Shown one piece after another: positions 47,256 to 60,500 of a stretch of DNA of 64,000 nucleotides. The position numbers and the translations under genes are program-made. The notes below the pieces were generated by a model. The model saw only the letters and a program-made list of their open reading frames with translations. It ran no database searches and was not told where the DNA came from. Position 1 is the stretch's first letter, and each line of letters opens with the position of its first letter. Source of the DNA: Gaeumannomyces sp. JS-464 (taxonomy: Eukaryota; Ascomycota; Sordariomycetes; Magnaporthales; Magnaporthaceae); contig NGZR01000002.1 in assembly GCA_002197995.1 (NCBI GenBank), positions 2,542,001-2,606,000 of the forward strand, written 5' to 3'.

Positions 47256-50134
47256 GCGGTCCCACTCCGTTTAAAGTTTTTAATGCCTTAAGCCACCGTT
47301 CCTTCCCTTGCCCCGCTTTTATCCCAACCTTCCTCGAATTTACCAATTTTTGGCATTGCGTTGTTAATGCACATTGCCAAATTGCATACAAATCCTTAAC
47401 ACCCGCCAATTAGCGACCCAACACCAATAACCACGCCCGCCAACGGCGCTGGCGACGGCAACATGCCGTTGCCAACAGCCCCCCCTTCGGCTAATAGGGT
47501 GGCGCGCGCCCTCCTCGTCGGCCCAACGGCCTGGAGGAACGCGCCGCTGCCACCCGGGCCCCCCGCGCGTTAGCGCACCCGACCACGCCGTTCCCGTTGC
47601 GGAATTCGCAACACCCAACAAGGCCCGTTCAAGGCCAAAAAAGCTCCCACGACGGCAGCACCGGCATAGGTGCCCCTCCCCCCTCTCCTAACGCCGGCGT
47701 ACGCGCCCACCTGTCGGGTCGGCCGCGGCGGCCGCGGAGGAAATTATTGCGAGTTATAACCGCAAATAATAACAAACGGCCCTAATTTGCGCCACGCTAC
47801 CCCGATTTATCGACGCCGGCATTGCTTCCCTTCCGGTAAAAGCAATCCCCAAAGCTAACGGCTGGAAAAATTGCTTTATCGACTACGCCAAATAAGCTTT
47901 TTTCGGCTTACCCACGCCGGCCGAAAAGGAAAAAAGCTTATACGGGGCTTTTAAGCCCTCGCAACGCACGCCCCCGGCCACTTACGCGTCGGTAGCCCGG
48001 GAGGGCCACTAATAACCCTAATAACCCGCACAGGCTTATCGGGGCCGTACGCCCTAAACTACCCGGGCACCCCGCCTATTAACAAGCTTTAAAGCCGACT
48101 TTTGGATATTCGTTAAGATCCCGGAAAAACGGCAGGCTTAAGCCAACTAATAAACGGGCTTTAGCATTTGCAAAGCTTTTACCGATAGTAAAAACCTGCC
48201 GTTTACAACGGCTAACGTCCTGGAGGCGTACCGATCCCTTACCGGGTTCGTGTTGAAAGCAAAAAACGGCCGATATCCAAAGCCGGCTTTTGCAATACCG
48301 ATCCGAACTAAGCTGTTTATATAACGCTAAAAGGATCGAAAAGCCCGAAATTTAATATAACTATGTAATTTCCGGTTGCTTTACCTTTTTAACCAACGGT
48401 TTTAAATAATGCGTCCCGGTATTGGATAAATTGGTTCGGGAGGAAATAAAAGCTTAAATAAAGTATAAACCGGTAAACGTTAAGCTTTTCGGGGCCGGCG
48501 TTAATTATTAAAAGCGTATATCGTAAATTATATCCCTTTATACGCAAATGGCCGGGTTTAAACTTTAAAAAATCACTTTTTTTTTACGCCGCGTATAACG
48601 ATACCCGCCGGTTACCTAGCACACTTTTAACTGCCACGGTTTTCACGTAACCCGCAATTACGCCCGGGCCGATAAGTGCTTTCGATGCGGGAAAATAAAC
48701 GACGACCGGCACGTATAACCGTATACGGCCCCCCCGCAATGCGCGAACTGCTCGGGCCCGTATTTTACTAACCATTCGAATTGCCTTATAAAGCCCGTAC
48801 GGGTAAACGAAATGCTAAAGCATTTAACTTATAAGGCAAAAAGGGTTGTTAGGAGGTTAAACGTATAAGCGTACCGGGCGGCGGCAAAAGCGGGGAAAGC
48901 CGCCGTTACCACCGCTACCGCCGTTACCGCTGCTACCGACGATACCCTTTCCGCAACGGTTATTATTACGGGCGGCTTCGCCGTAACCGTTAATTTAACG
49001 GCAAACCTTACAACCGTTACCGTTATTGCTGCGGCTATCGTTATTACTATTAATAATACCGTTAATATAGCCGTTATCACCGCTGTTAACTTTATGGCTA
49101 ATACCGTTATCGCCGTTACTTTAGCCATTTTTATCGCCGCTGCTACCCCCGCCGCCCCCGCCGTCGCTTCCGCCGTTACAGTAAACCCGGCAAGCCTGCC
49201 AGCTTCGAAAAGCGTAGCCCGTACGGCCGGCAGGGAAAAGCATTTTGCTAAAAAATTTAGGGTTAATTTTAACAATTAATACTAAATATTGGCGGATATG
49301 GAACTGGACCTTCCCGAACCCGAAAAGGCTATCGAAATAACTGGAAACCCCTTGGAAAAAACCAACGATACCGCCGGCTAATAACTTTAAAACTAAAGCC
49401 CCTAATATATTAACGCCGTTTTTACGTATGCTAACAGCCAACCGGATATAACAAACGCATAGTAATAAAGCCCGGCGCCCGGGGTTTCGCCCCGAACGCC
49501 GTGCTTTAACCGCCGTTTAAGCGAACGTTTAACGTAGCTAAAAAGCGGGGGCTATTTTACTTTAACTATTTTAAAACTAAAATATTAACGTAATGCTAAT
49601 ACAAAAGCCCTTTAACGCGTGGAAAGGGAAATTTATACTTTATACCCACCTATTATACGAGCTATTTATTTCGGTAAATAGCTAGCACGATTACTAAACC
49701 AAGCTTTGGGTAATAACTTACGTACGGAAAAACCCGGGGTTTTAGCCCGTAACGAACCGGCCGGTAAGTAACATTCGAGATATCTTTTGGCTTACCGTCG
49801 CCGGGTGCACTTTTATTAACGTATATAAGCTTTTAAAAAACCTTTCGAAATTTTCGTTAAATTTTTTGCTATGTTAGCGTTTAACGGCAAAATGTATTAT
49901 AATTAAGGATTTTAACGCAAGGTTTTTAGCGTAGGATCCGGTTAAAAGTAATAGGAATAAAAGCTAGGATATAACCTAATAGGTTAATATTTATAACCTT
50001 TTTTTACTTACCGACTTAAGCTAATTTACGTATAACGATAAAAGCGTTTTGGATTTTACCTTTTTTAACGCCCTTTTAGCAATAGCGGAAATTAACCTTT
50101 CGCTAGCAACCGATTCGGACCACCGCTTAATACG
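47256..50134 (+). mobile_element. Tad1-like LINE, 5' part (ORF1 and endonuclease), RIP-degraded
   Basis: The plus strand, read through stops, gives an ORF1/gag-like region with tandem zinc-knuckle remnants near 48680-48780 (CFRCGK; then PPQCANCSGPYFTNHSNC). An apurinic-type endonuclease region near 49700-50134 follows, with IKDFNARFLA (from GDFNA) and SDHRLI (from SDHRPI) as landmarks. The 5' end is uncertain. A low-complexity ACCGTT-rich stretch lies at about 48890-49160. The element is interrupted at 50134 by the gypsy insertion and resumes at 57577. Confidence 0.75.
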
Positions 50135-50563
50135 TGTTACGACCAGCATGCAAACCCCAAAGCGGCAAAACGAAAGGGGTTTTAAACTTTACCCTTGCCT
50201 CGCACCCGAACACGTAAAGTTACGTAACCACAGCTGGATTTTTAAATTTGTGTTAAAAAAACCACAAATCCACAAAGCTAAAAGGATTTTTAAATTTATG
50301 TTAAAAGAACCACAAATTTACAAATTTAACCTAACATAAAGCAAAAAGCAGCGTATATATAAAAGATGGATTTCCTACTATTTTAGGTAGCTTTAACTAA
50401 GGCTTTGGCATTAGTTAACCTAAGTTAGCTCCTAAGCATCCTCTAAAGCAAGCAATTAAATTGTCCTTTTAAATTACGTGTTCCCTTATCCACTAATAGC
50501 AGCGATATTATCCTTATTACCCCCGAAGTGCCTTACTTTAAAAGCAAACCCCTAATTGTAACA
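50135..50563 (+). repeat. 5' LTR of the gypsy element
   Basis: 429 bp, beginning TGTTACGACCAGCATGC and ending CTAATTGTAACA. It contains two tandem imperfect hairpins built on AAATTTGTGTT...ACCACAAAT (about 50230-50325) and a TATATAAAAGATGG box (about 50355) that could be the promoter. Confidence 0.92.
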
Positions 50564-50639
50564 TTTTAACTAATCCTGTTTAGTACTTCGTTAAAAGGAG
50601 GACAATGCAGCTATAGCGAGCAGCAGTAAAAAACCTAAG

Positions 50640-53600
50640 GAGGAAAAAACTACGGTTTTTACCTTTAACGGTGTTAAGTACAACTTTAACGAAACCGCTA
50701 ATACAGCCAGCCTTTTTAAGCTTATAGGGGAAAAAATCGCCAAAAGTTAAGCCGAAGTAAAGCAATTTACCGCGAAATTGCTGTCCCTCGAAACGCCTAT
50801 CGCGGTTAAAGCGTACAAGTTTTCGTCCCTGGATTTTTACGAAAAAAAAACGGCAAGCTTAAAACGTTCCTTACCAAATGCAAAAGCTATTTTAAATTTT
50901 ACAAACAGCAATTCGTAAACGAGGAATAAAAGGTTGCTTACACTACTATTAAGCTAAACGGTAAAATAAAAAAATGGTTTTAGCTAATTTAAAGTAACTA
51001 CCTTAAAGGGTATAAAAGTAGCCAGGAAACTACTAAACTTATTTTTACTAGTTTCGAAACTTTCGGAAAAAAGGTCGGCGAAATGTTCGGCATAATCGAC
51101 GAAACCCGAATCGCTAAAAAAAACCTGTTGGCCTTTAAATAGCGAGGAGCCGCAGCTAAATACGCAGCAAACTTTTAACGGATTAGCATTAAACTTAACT
51201 AAAGCAACGCCACGTTAATATTGCACTTTTATAACGGATTGCGCGAAAACGTAAAGGATAAATTTGCGAAGCAGGATCGTTCGAAGTTTTTTACGAATTA
51301 CGTTAGGGACGCGGTTTGCATTAGCGATAAACTATACGAACGATAATAAAAAAAAAACACGGTTTTAAAAATGCGGCATAAAGCAATAAAATTAACCAAA
51401 AAGGCCAAATAGTAACCCATTACGGTTTACGGGACGCACCCGAGCTTTATGGATTTTAATGCGAAAACCGCTTACTAGTAATAAGGGCAGCAAAAAAAGC
51501 AAAAATAAAATTTAAAGGATAGGAAATGTTTTAAATGGGGCTAAACTGGCTATATAAAAGTTAATTGCCCTTAACGGGATAATAACCGCTAAATAGCGAA
51601 CTTTTAGCAAACGTAAAAAAGCTTAACGCAAAAAAGGCTGTGTTTTAAAATAGCGTTTAGCTAAACGGGCTATTACGACGAGCTGTATGCCATATACCAG
51701 TTCGATAAAAAGGTTACCGAATGGTATCCTCGAAAACCACGAAGCATTTGCATATTTAAAGTTATAAGGCTTAAATATAATAGCGAAAGAAAATAGCGGA
51801 TCGTTTTCGGGCTTAAAAATTTGGAAAAGAAAAACGATACCGCTTTTCGCGGGATTTAAAAAGGAGCAATCCTAGCAAATAACGCGGAGGAAAAAAAGCC
51901 CGAAAAAAGCCTTTAAACTAAACACACCTTTTCCGAAAGTCGAAAAATTTTAATACCAACGTTAAAATGAACCGAGGTAGTTAAAACTTTAAAACGGCCG
52001 AATTTTAAAAACGAGCGGAAAGCCCGAACGGCGGAACTTCCGTACTTATAATCCGCGAAAAGCAAACGAGTTGGAAAAACCAACACGCTTTTACGCCTTT
52101 CGATATTTTAGCGTGTTTTTGGAACGTTAAAGTTTTAAAACACCCCGATAGCCCGTTATATTACGCTACCCCGGCGGACGAAAATAACGGCTAACTTTTA
52201 TTATAATTTAGCAATTAATAAAAAGTTAAATACGCTAGCTACCGGTTCGACGATATAAACGAGCCGAATAGGGTTACGCTAAAACCCGAAAACCATTTTA
52301 GCGTTAATATAAAACACCTCGGACATTTGTACCTTTTTTAGGCAAAATGCATTTATAAAAAATGCAAGCTTTATTTATAACCCAAATTTAAATACGATTT
52401 TTTTCCGCGGAAGTTAAAAAGCGAGCTAAAAGTTAAGCCCCGTTTAGCATTCCAATTGCCACGGTAAAAGCTAGCCCGAATTGGCAGGTTTACCACAGTT
52501 TTTAAACTTAACGAGTAATACCCAATGCTATATGTTATCAAAACGGTCGATTAAAAAAAATGCGAAATTGCGAAATGCAAAAAACATATGGCATAAAAAG
52601 CGGAAACTTAGCATTAGGAAATCGCATAAGCGTATGTCCCGTTTAACCCAAATAAAAAGATAAACGTACGGTATTTGTTCTTTTTATTAAAAAACTAAAC
52701 GGATTACCCGAACGGAAAGCACGAAATAAAAAAAATAAAAAAAATTAACAAAAACCTTTATAATAGCAAAATCGAATTAACTATACGATTTATTAATATT
52801 TCGAATGAAATATTAAAAAAAGGTTAAAATAATAATCAATTGCGAAATATAAAGCGATTACGTATCGTTATAAACGGTTAAACGGTATGGAATTCCTATA
52901 AAACGGAAATACCAACCGTATTAACTAAAAACGGTTAAAGGAATACCTATCGCTTATAATAAAAAATGGATCGACCGAAAAATATAGTTAGTAATATTAC
53001 GTACCCGGAATGGGAAAAACGTTATTATTATACTGGATAAGCTGGATATAAAGGAAGGAAATGTAATTTTCGGAATCTTTTAGCTTAGGAAAAATAATTT
53101 ACGGATAAATTGGGCTACCGGTTAAATTTAATAGGAAAAGCTACAAATAATTAAAACGGTTTATTAATTACAAACTTTAAACCGTAAGTATAAAAAGCAA
53201 CGAAAAAAGGTTATAACGGTAATAAAACCTAGCAATCCACTTTTACATTTAATATTAACGAGTACGCGATTATTTAATGCGGAAAGCGATTAAAATAATC
53301 CAATTAACATTAAAAAACGGCTTACGAGTATTTCGAAAAAATATTATAAATACGAAAAATTGTTCCGGAAAAACCTAAAAACGGTGTTTCCCGAATATAA
53401 ACCATTCGATTTGGAAATTAAACTTAAGCTAAAAACGCAGCTTAAATACCAAAAGCTATACCAATTTAGCCCTTAATAGTAAAAAGTGCTAAAAAAATAG
53501 CTGGAAGAAAACTTACGAAAGGGACATATTAAACCTTTCGACTTTTTAATAAAACACGGGATTTTATAAAAGAAAAAGGAAAATGGGACGGAATAAATAT

Positions 53601-56070
53601 GCATCGATTACCGCTTATTAAATAAAGCTACGATTAAAAATCGGTATTTTTTACCTTTTATTAACAAATTACGAAATAAGCTCGGCAAAGCCTAGTATTT
53701 TACGGTTTTAAATTTACGGAAAACTTATAGTTTAGTACGGATTAAAAAGGGCTAAAAGTGGTTTATAACTTTTAAAACGAAGCTTAAATTTTACGAGTTT
53801 TTAGTAATAACTTTCGGGCTTACTAACGTACTAGCCACGTTTTAAAGGATAATTAACTATATGCTACGCGAGCATTTCGACATTTTTATCCTCGCGTATT
53901 TGGACGATATTTTAATTTTTTTAAAAACGATGGAAAAGCATAAGCAGCACGTATATAAGGTGCTTTAAAAACTGCTTAATGCAAAGCTCCTCGTTAAACT
54001 AGAAAAGTGCGAATGGCATTCGCAAAAAGTCGCTTTCCTAAGGTTTGTAATTATATTTGGACAAGTTTGTATAAACCTTAAAAAAGTCGAAAAAGTTAAA
54101 AAATAGCCTATATTTAAAAACGTTACGAAAATACGAAAGTTTTTAAAATTTTTAAACTTTTACAAACGGTTTATCCGTAGTTATAGCAAAATCGCCATAT
54201 TATTTACGAACTTTACTAAAAATAACCACTAGTTTTATTAAAAAAGCAAAAACAAAAGGCTTTCGAATAATTACAAAACGCCGTGTTAAAAAAACTAATA
54301 TTGGCATTCCCAAACTTAAAAAAACCTTTCGAAGTTAAAACCGACGCGTCGAATTACGCGATCGGCGGCCAGCTCGGACAGCGGGACGATTAAAAACGGT
54401 TGTACTTTTACGCGTTTTTTTCGTAAAAGTTAAATGGATTTAAGTTAAACTACCAAATTTACAATAAAAAACTTTTAGCGATAATCCGAGCATTTAAAAA
54501 ATGGCGGCTATACTTTTATAAAGCGAAGCATTAAATCGTAATATATACGGATTATAAAAACCTAACACATTTTACTATAAGTAAAAATTTAAATAAGCGA
54601 TAAGTTTATTAAAGCGAATTTTTGCAAAACTACGATATCCGGGTTAAATACCGGAAAGGGTTGGAAAACGGCCGGGCGGATGCCTTAAACTAACGGCCGG
54701 ATTATTAGGTTGCAATATTTAAAAAAACACGGGTAATCCTAGCGGAAAAACCAAATAGATTTTTAATCCCGGTATAAAAAATGCTCGTTAAAACGGTCCA
54801 ATAAGGAAAAGTTTAAACCTTGAAAAAAATCCAATAAATTTATAACCAGCTGGTATACGGCTATTAAAGCGTAAAAAAAAACGTGAAAACGGTTATAATA
54901 ATATTACGGGTTTATAAAAACTCGAGCCGAAATACAAAACGTAATAAAAAATTGCAAAAACTGCGTTAAAAATAAAGCTAATAAGCATAAGCCTTATGGG
55001 TTTTTACAACCATTACTAGCGTTAAGCGAAACATGGCAAAAATTATTATAAATTTCGTTATTAAACTTTCCTAATCCAAAAAACCGTTAATTAAAATGAA
55101 ATACGATAATATATTAGTAATAATAGATAAGCTTACCAAATACGTTTTGTTTTTACCATATAAAAAAAGCAATAACGTTACGAAATTAGCGTACGTTTTT
55201 ATTAGGCACGTAATAGCGGAATACGGCACGCCGAACCGTTTAATTACGGATAAAATAAGCTATTTATAAGCAAGTTTTGGAAAAGGCTTACAAATAGGCT
55301 AAAAGCGGAGCACTTTTTATTTATAGCTTACCACTTTTAAATAAATGGATAAACGAAACGGACAAACCAAACTATAAAGCAATATTTACGTTATTACGTT
55401 AATTATAAACAAAACGATTGGGTATAATTACTCCTTATAGCCTAGTTCGCTTATAACAGCTTAGTTTATAAAAGCATAAAAATATATACCGTTTTATACG
55501 AATTACGGGTTTACGCTTATAGCGTATAAAAAACCTAAAGCAGGAAAGCATGCTTTAATAACGGAAATATAAGTAACGAAACTTACTAAACTATATAAAC
55601 ACCTTTAAGCAAAGCTAAAGAAATTACGGCACCGCATAGCTATTTAAGCAAATAAAAAAGGATCGAAAAACCGACCTTTAAGGAGGGAAATAGCGTTTAT
55701 CTTTTTCGACGAAATATTAAAACGAAACGACCGAGCGATAAGCTAAACTATAAAAAATTAGGACCGTTTAAAATATTAAAAAAGGTTTCGGACGTAAATT
55801 ATAAACTTCGATTACCATTACCATAAAATCCCACCCGGTTTTTCATATTTCCCTATTCGAACTAGCGTTACCGGGTTTTAAAAGCGACGAGTTAATGGAA
55901 ATCGACCCGGAATAAAAATACAAAGTCGAAAAGATTTTAAATTATAAGCCGAAAAATAGGCCTAAAAAATACTTAGTTAAATAAAAAAGGTACGGTTATA
56001 AAAAAAATACGTGGGAAAAAGGAATTAACCTTATAAATTGTTAGGAAGCTTTAGCGGAATACCGGTAAAA
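50640..56070 (+). pseudogene. Gag-Pol remnant of the gypsy element
   Basis: Reading through TAA/TAG codons, landmarks in order are: a gag zinc knuckle near 51520-51580 (KCFKWG...GYIKVNCP); reverse transcriptase near 53390-54180 (CIDYRLLNKATIKNRYF and the catalytic YLDDILIF at about 53897); RNase H near 54330-54700 (VKTDASNYAIGGQLGQRDD; NGRADALN); integrase near 54950-55500 (CKNCVKNKANKHKPYGFLQP; IAEYGTPNRLITDK); and a chromodomain near 55900-56060 (KYKVEKILNYKPKNRPKKYL; RYGYKKNTWE). The chromodomain places it in the chromoviruses. Dozens of stops rule out function. Confidence 0.88.
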
Positions 56071-56161
56071 GCGCTTATAAGGAGGTTAGCAAAAGGACGG
56101 CGAAACGACGATCTTTTTTTGGAAATACCCGCGATATTTCCAAAAAAACCGCCGGTCCTTT

Positions 56162-56233
56162 TAGCTTAACCGGGAATCGAACCCGGGACTTACAAAATGG
56201 GTGCTATAAATAATACCGCTTTATTATTAAGTT
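56162..56233 (-). other. tRNA-like relic inside the gypsy element
   Basis: This 72 nt minus-strand segment has an acceptor-like pair AACTTAA/TTAAGCT (one RIP-type mismatch), a pairing D-arm (ATAA/TTAT around AGCGGTA), and an intact T-arm CCGGGTTCGATTCCCGG. The anticodon arm does not fold cleanly, so identity is open. It lies after the chromodomain and before the 3' LTR, an unusual place. Confidence 0.5.
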
Positions 56234-56360
56234 AAAAAAAGCAGCATTTACCGGAACCAAATAGGGCAAAGGAGTTTACGCCGAACGGTTAGCAAAAAAA
56301 AAAAAAAAGAATAAAAGTTCGATAAGCTCCGGGGCAAGCCCGAAAATTTATCGACCTTTA

Positions 56361-56430
56361 CGGTCGTGCCGGAATTCGAACCCGAAACTTCGGCAAAAAA
56401 CCAAAGCCACGCCCAATGCGTTATAAAACT
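56361..56430 (-). other. Second tRNA-like relic inside the gypsy element
   Basis: This 70 nt minus-strand segment has an anticodon-like hairpin CTTTGG-TTTTTTG-CCGAAG and a T-arm TCGGGTTCGAATTCCGG followed by CACGACC. The 5' acceptor strand is degraded and pairs poorly. The loop now reads TTT at the anticodon position, but RIP may have created it from another triplet. Confidence 0.5.
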
Positions 56431-56463
56431 TAAAAAAATTGTTGGAAAAAGTTACAATTTACC

Positions 56464-56940
56464 CTAGTTAAAAAAGGCAAGCAGGTTTAAGTTAGGATTA
56501 ACCCCGGACGCTTGCCAGCCGAAAAGGAAAAAAGGAGCTACGGATGGCTTAAATTGTAAAGGAACCCGACAAGCTTCCCGGTCGGCCTCCTCCCGCTTAA
56601 TACGCTCCAACTCTTTTATAGCGTTAATACTACGACGGATTGCACGCATTTTCTTTTTAAACTATATTTTTTTTTATTTTCACAAGCGCTCGAGTTTGTT
56701 GTTTAAAGCGCGACGCTCGTTATCGAAAGTACGGCGTTCTTTTTTTACCGCTTTAATTTCCGTTTTCATTTGCTAATATTAAAAACCGATAAAACGAAGC
56801 TGCTCGAGCGAAGGACCTAAAATGTCGCAACCCGTGCGGTTCCGATTAAAGCATTCCACGCGCCGCGATAAATCCTAAAAAAAGGCTTACACTTTTCGCG
56901 TTTTAAAATTTCGTAATAAAAAGAACAAAAAGGCATTTTA
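56464..56940 (-). pseudogene. Antisense coiled-coil ORF remnant in the gypsy element
   Basis: On the strand opposite to pol, broken frames give MKTEIKAVKKERRTFDNERR followed by ALNNKLERL, then MRAIRRSINAIKELERIKRE and EADREACRVPLQF, a charged heptad-like pattern. It is preceded by MPFCSFYYEILKRE. A few stops interrupt it. It does not resemble Gag, Pol or an envelope protein. It may be an extra antisense gene of this family or captured host sequence. Confidence 0.4.
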
Positions 56941-57142
56941 ATAGGAGAGGAAAGTACTTAAATAAGCAGGTTTTTGCGCTAAAGGGTTTTTTTTCGCAAA
57001 AGGACGTTTCCGCACCCGACCAGATATTTTGTTAAAACAAAAAGGGGATGGGAAATGGTAAAAAAGGAAAGTACTTACTATTAATAAAAAGCGGGGCGAT
57101 AAAACGTGGCTAAAGGGATTTAGCTTAAAAAGGGAAACCTAA

Positions 57143-57571
57143 TATTACGACCAGCATGCAAGCCCTAAAGCGGCAAAACGGAAGGGGTTTTAAACTTTGC
57201 CCCTGCCCCGCACCCGGATACGTAGGGTTACGTAACCACAGCTGGATTTTTGGATTTGTGTTAAGGGAACCACAAATCCATAAAGCTAAAAAGATTTTTG
57301 GATTTGTATTAAGGGGACCACAAATCCACAAATTTAACCTAACATAAGGCAAAAGGCAGCGTATATATAAAGGATGGATTTTTTACTGTTTTAGGTAGTT
57401 TTAATTAAGGTTTCGGCATTAATTAACCTAAGTTAGCTCCTAAGCATCCCTTAGGGCAAGCAATTAAATTGTCCTTTTAAGTTACGTGTTCCTTTATCCA
57501 CTAGCAGTAGCGATACTGTCCTTACCACCCCCGAGGTGCCCTACTTTAGGAGCAAACCCTTAATTGTAATA
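57143..57571 (+). repeat. 3' LTR of the gypsy element
   Basis: 429 bp, collinear with the 5' LTR but with fewer A/T changes in places (GGATTTTTGGATTTGTG kept here, more A/T-rich in the 5' copy). The ends read TATTACG and GTAATA. The two tandem hairpins at about 57240-57330 are better preserved than in the 5' copy. Confidence 0.92.
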
Positions 57572-57576
57572 ATACG

Positions 57577-60500
57577 AATCGAAATTCCTAACCGTAATAA
57601 CTCCGTTTCGGATTGCTAACGTATTACGCTACCAAACGATAAACTACCGTTTTTCGCAAACGTGGTAACAACGGGGGCCAGTAGCTTACCGCCATTTACA
57701 AATCCATATACGGTGGATTATTTAAATAAAGCGGCCGAGGCATTAATAAACCTGTTAAAAAATGCGTTAATAGCTTTCGGCCGGGGGTTTAAAGCTAAAA
57801 GAAAAGGCTAACTTTAATAGAACGAAAAGTGCGCTAACGTATAACGGGACTTTGCAAAAGCCATAGCAAATGGGGGCTTTTTACGGCCGAAACCCGTGTT
57901 TTAAAAGCAACGATTCGGGCGGCTAAAAATAGCATTAAGCTAACGTGCTAAAAAAAAGTGGATTTTTTAACAGCGTTATACCGGGCCGTAAAATGGCATA
58001 AACTTACACCAGCTATACGGCTCCCCTTGTTAAATATTAACGGGGAGGTAATAGTGGCCCCGGGGGATAAAGCGGAAGCATTAAGCCGCAAAATCCTCCG
58101 TAGGTTTACGGCGAAGGACGACCTATAAAAGAACCCGTTGCAGTAAAAAGCCTTTTAAAAAACCGCATAACTCCCGTGGAACCCCCACGTTTTTTTAGAA
58201 AAATGCTGGAAATTTACCGTTAGTACGGCAAATACGGCCCCGGGCGTCGATTTTTTACGGTTAAGCTGTTTATAGCGGTATGGCCGGCAATAAAGGAGTA
58301 CGTTAAGGCCTTTTTCGAAGCTTGCCTTAAGGCCGGGCACTACTCGAGCCCTTTTCGCATAGCGGAAGTGGTTATGCTAAAAAAACCGAACAAATCGGAT
58401 ATAACGGACCTAAAATCCTACCGCTTAATAGCTTTACTCCCGTGTTTAAGGAAGGGGTTGGAACGTTTAATAACCTCGCGAATGGCTTCCCTCGCGTTGC
58501 AATACGGGCTAATAGCCTCGTAACACGCTAAGGCTACCCCGAAAAGGCCGCTACCAATTTAACGGCGTGCGTAGCCCACGAGGTAAAACGGGCTTTTTAA
58601 AAGCATAAGTCCGCCGCCCTCGTTATTATAGATATATAAAGGGCTTTTAACGTTGTACTTCGCCGGAGGCTTTTACGAAAGCTTTTAAACTAAGGCTGGG
58701 ATTTAACGTTAATACGATAAGTGTTATCGTTTGCAAAAAATAAGGTGGTAAAAGTGCGTTTCGAAAACGCTACGGCACCCCCTTTTTCCCCGAACTGCGG
58801 GTTACCCCAAAGGTTACCGGCGTTACCGGTCCTATTTATACTTTATATGGTTAAAATCCTACCTAAAGCAAAAGCGGTTAAGTACGGATACGCGGATAAT
58901 ATAAGCATTTGCGTAACGGGTAGCACTTTAAAAAAGTGCTCCCGTAAAGCAAGGGTTATTATAACGGAAATCCTACGTTAAGGTAGGGCTAATAAGGTTG
59001 CTTTCGACCCGGGAAAGTGCGAGCTTATGCATTTTTCCAAGCGGAAAAACCCCATAATTTTAACGGTTACGGCGGAAAGCCTTACCATATAACAAGCTAT
59101 AGGAGCTTTACGGTAATTAAGGGTTTTTTTTAATTAAAAGCTTAATTTTAAAGCCCACGTCGATAACAAAGCCGCAAAAGCTTAAAGCGTTGCAAATCAC
59201 TTTTGGAGGTTTACGAATCCGATAAGGGGATACCGGCACATTCGGTATATAAAGCCGTTATAACGGTTATAATCCTTATGGCTTTATACGGGGCCGAAAT
59301 GTAATATAAGGGCAAAACCAAACCACACCCATATAAGCCGGCATAACAGCAAATTATCCGCTAAGGCTATTTAATCGAACGGGTTAACAAAGCTTTAAAA
59401 GCGTCCTTCCGGGCAGTGGTACCAGCTTGGAAAACTATACCGACAAACGCTCTATATTACGAATCCGGCATCCCTAACGCCCAGGTGCTTTTGGAATAAG
59501 CCCGCTTTCGTTTTGCGGCCTGTATAAATACGGTTCCGGAAAATCACCCCTTAGCCGCAGCGGCCAAGCCGGCTTTTAACGCCTGTGGGCCTAAGGCGGG
59601 CTTTTTTTTTAGCAAGCTTGCGACCTTTTTACAAAAGACGGCCGAACTTTTCCCGGCTTGCATTCGCCCGGCTTACTTCCCTTATAAATATACGGGGCTT
59701 ACGGTGGCTACATAAGAAAAGCTTGCAGCCGCAAAAGCATTTATAGCGTAATTTCGCACCTTTTTACTTACCGACGTTATAATACACAACGACGGGTTTA
59801 AAGCAAAGGACGGGGCAGTCGGATACGGCTGGGTAATATACTAAGCCGGCTAACGCAAACTTTCCGGGCACGGCCGGTTGGCGCACCCGGCGGAAGTATT
59901 CGACGGCGAGGCGGAAGGGGCCCAAATGGGCCTCCGTAAAGCCGTTTAGGGCTTCCGCAACTGCACTTTCCACTTATGCCTCGATAACATTTCGGCGGCT
60001 AACGGCTTTTTAAGTACGGCCTTTAACAGCTCGTAAAAAGCTTTTAAAAAGGTTTACTATTTTATAGATAAGCACCAAAACACGTCCGTTAATCCCCGGG
60101 CCATACGGGAATCCCCGGGAACGAAAAGGCCGATACTAAAGCAAAATTAGGCACGGCCCTCCCGATACCTTAACACGTTAAACTAATGGTGGCGGGAGTA
60201 AAAGCTTTGGCCCGGAAAATAGCCCGGGATGCCCGGAACGCGTGGTTTAAAGATATCCTTCCGGAACGGTATAAGGTTATAGGCCTCCCGCCGGCATTAT
60301 AACACACGCCCGATACGTTATAACTGCACCGGAAGGTATTGCAACGGCTAATAGCCGCACGCACCGGCCACGGGGATTTCGACTGGTACCACCGAAAATT
60401 CGGACACGAGGACGATAACCCGTGCCGCTGCGGGTGAAATAAATCCCCTTCCCACCCTATATTTTGCAAGCTGGCTAGGGCGGTAAAAAACAAGTGGCTT

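Larger units (their letters stand above)
50135..57571 (+). mobile_element. Complete Ty3/gypsy chromovirus retrotransposon, RIP-degraded
   Basis: The element is 7437 bp, bounded by two 429 bp direct LTRs (50135-50563 and 57143-57571). The 5' LTR begins TG and ends CA; the 3' LTR begins TA and ends TA, as RIP would produce. The 5 bp sequence ATACG flanks both ends (50130-50134 and 57572-57576). A purine tract (AAAAAGGGAAACC) precedes the 3' LTR. Gag, reverse transcriptase, RNase H, integrase and chromodomain remnants occur in the usual Ty3/gypsy order on the plus strand. No ORF survives. Confidence 0.93.
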
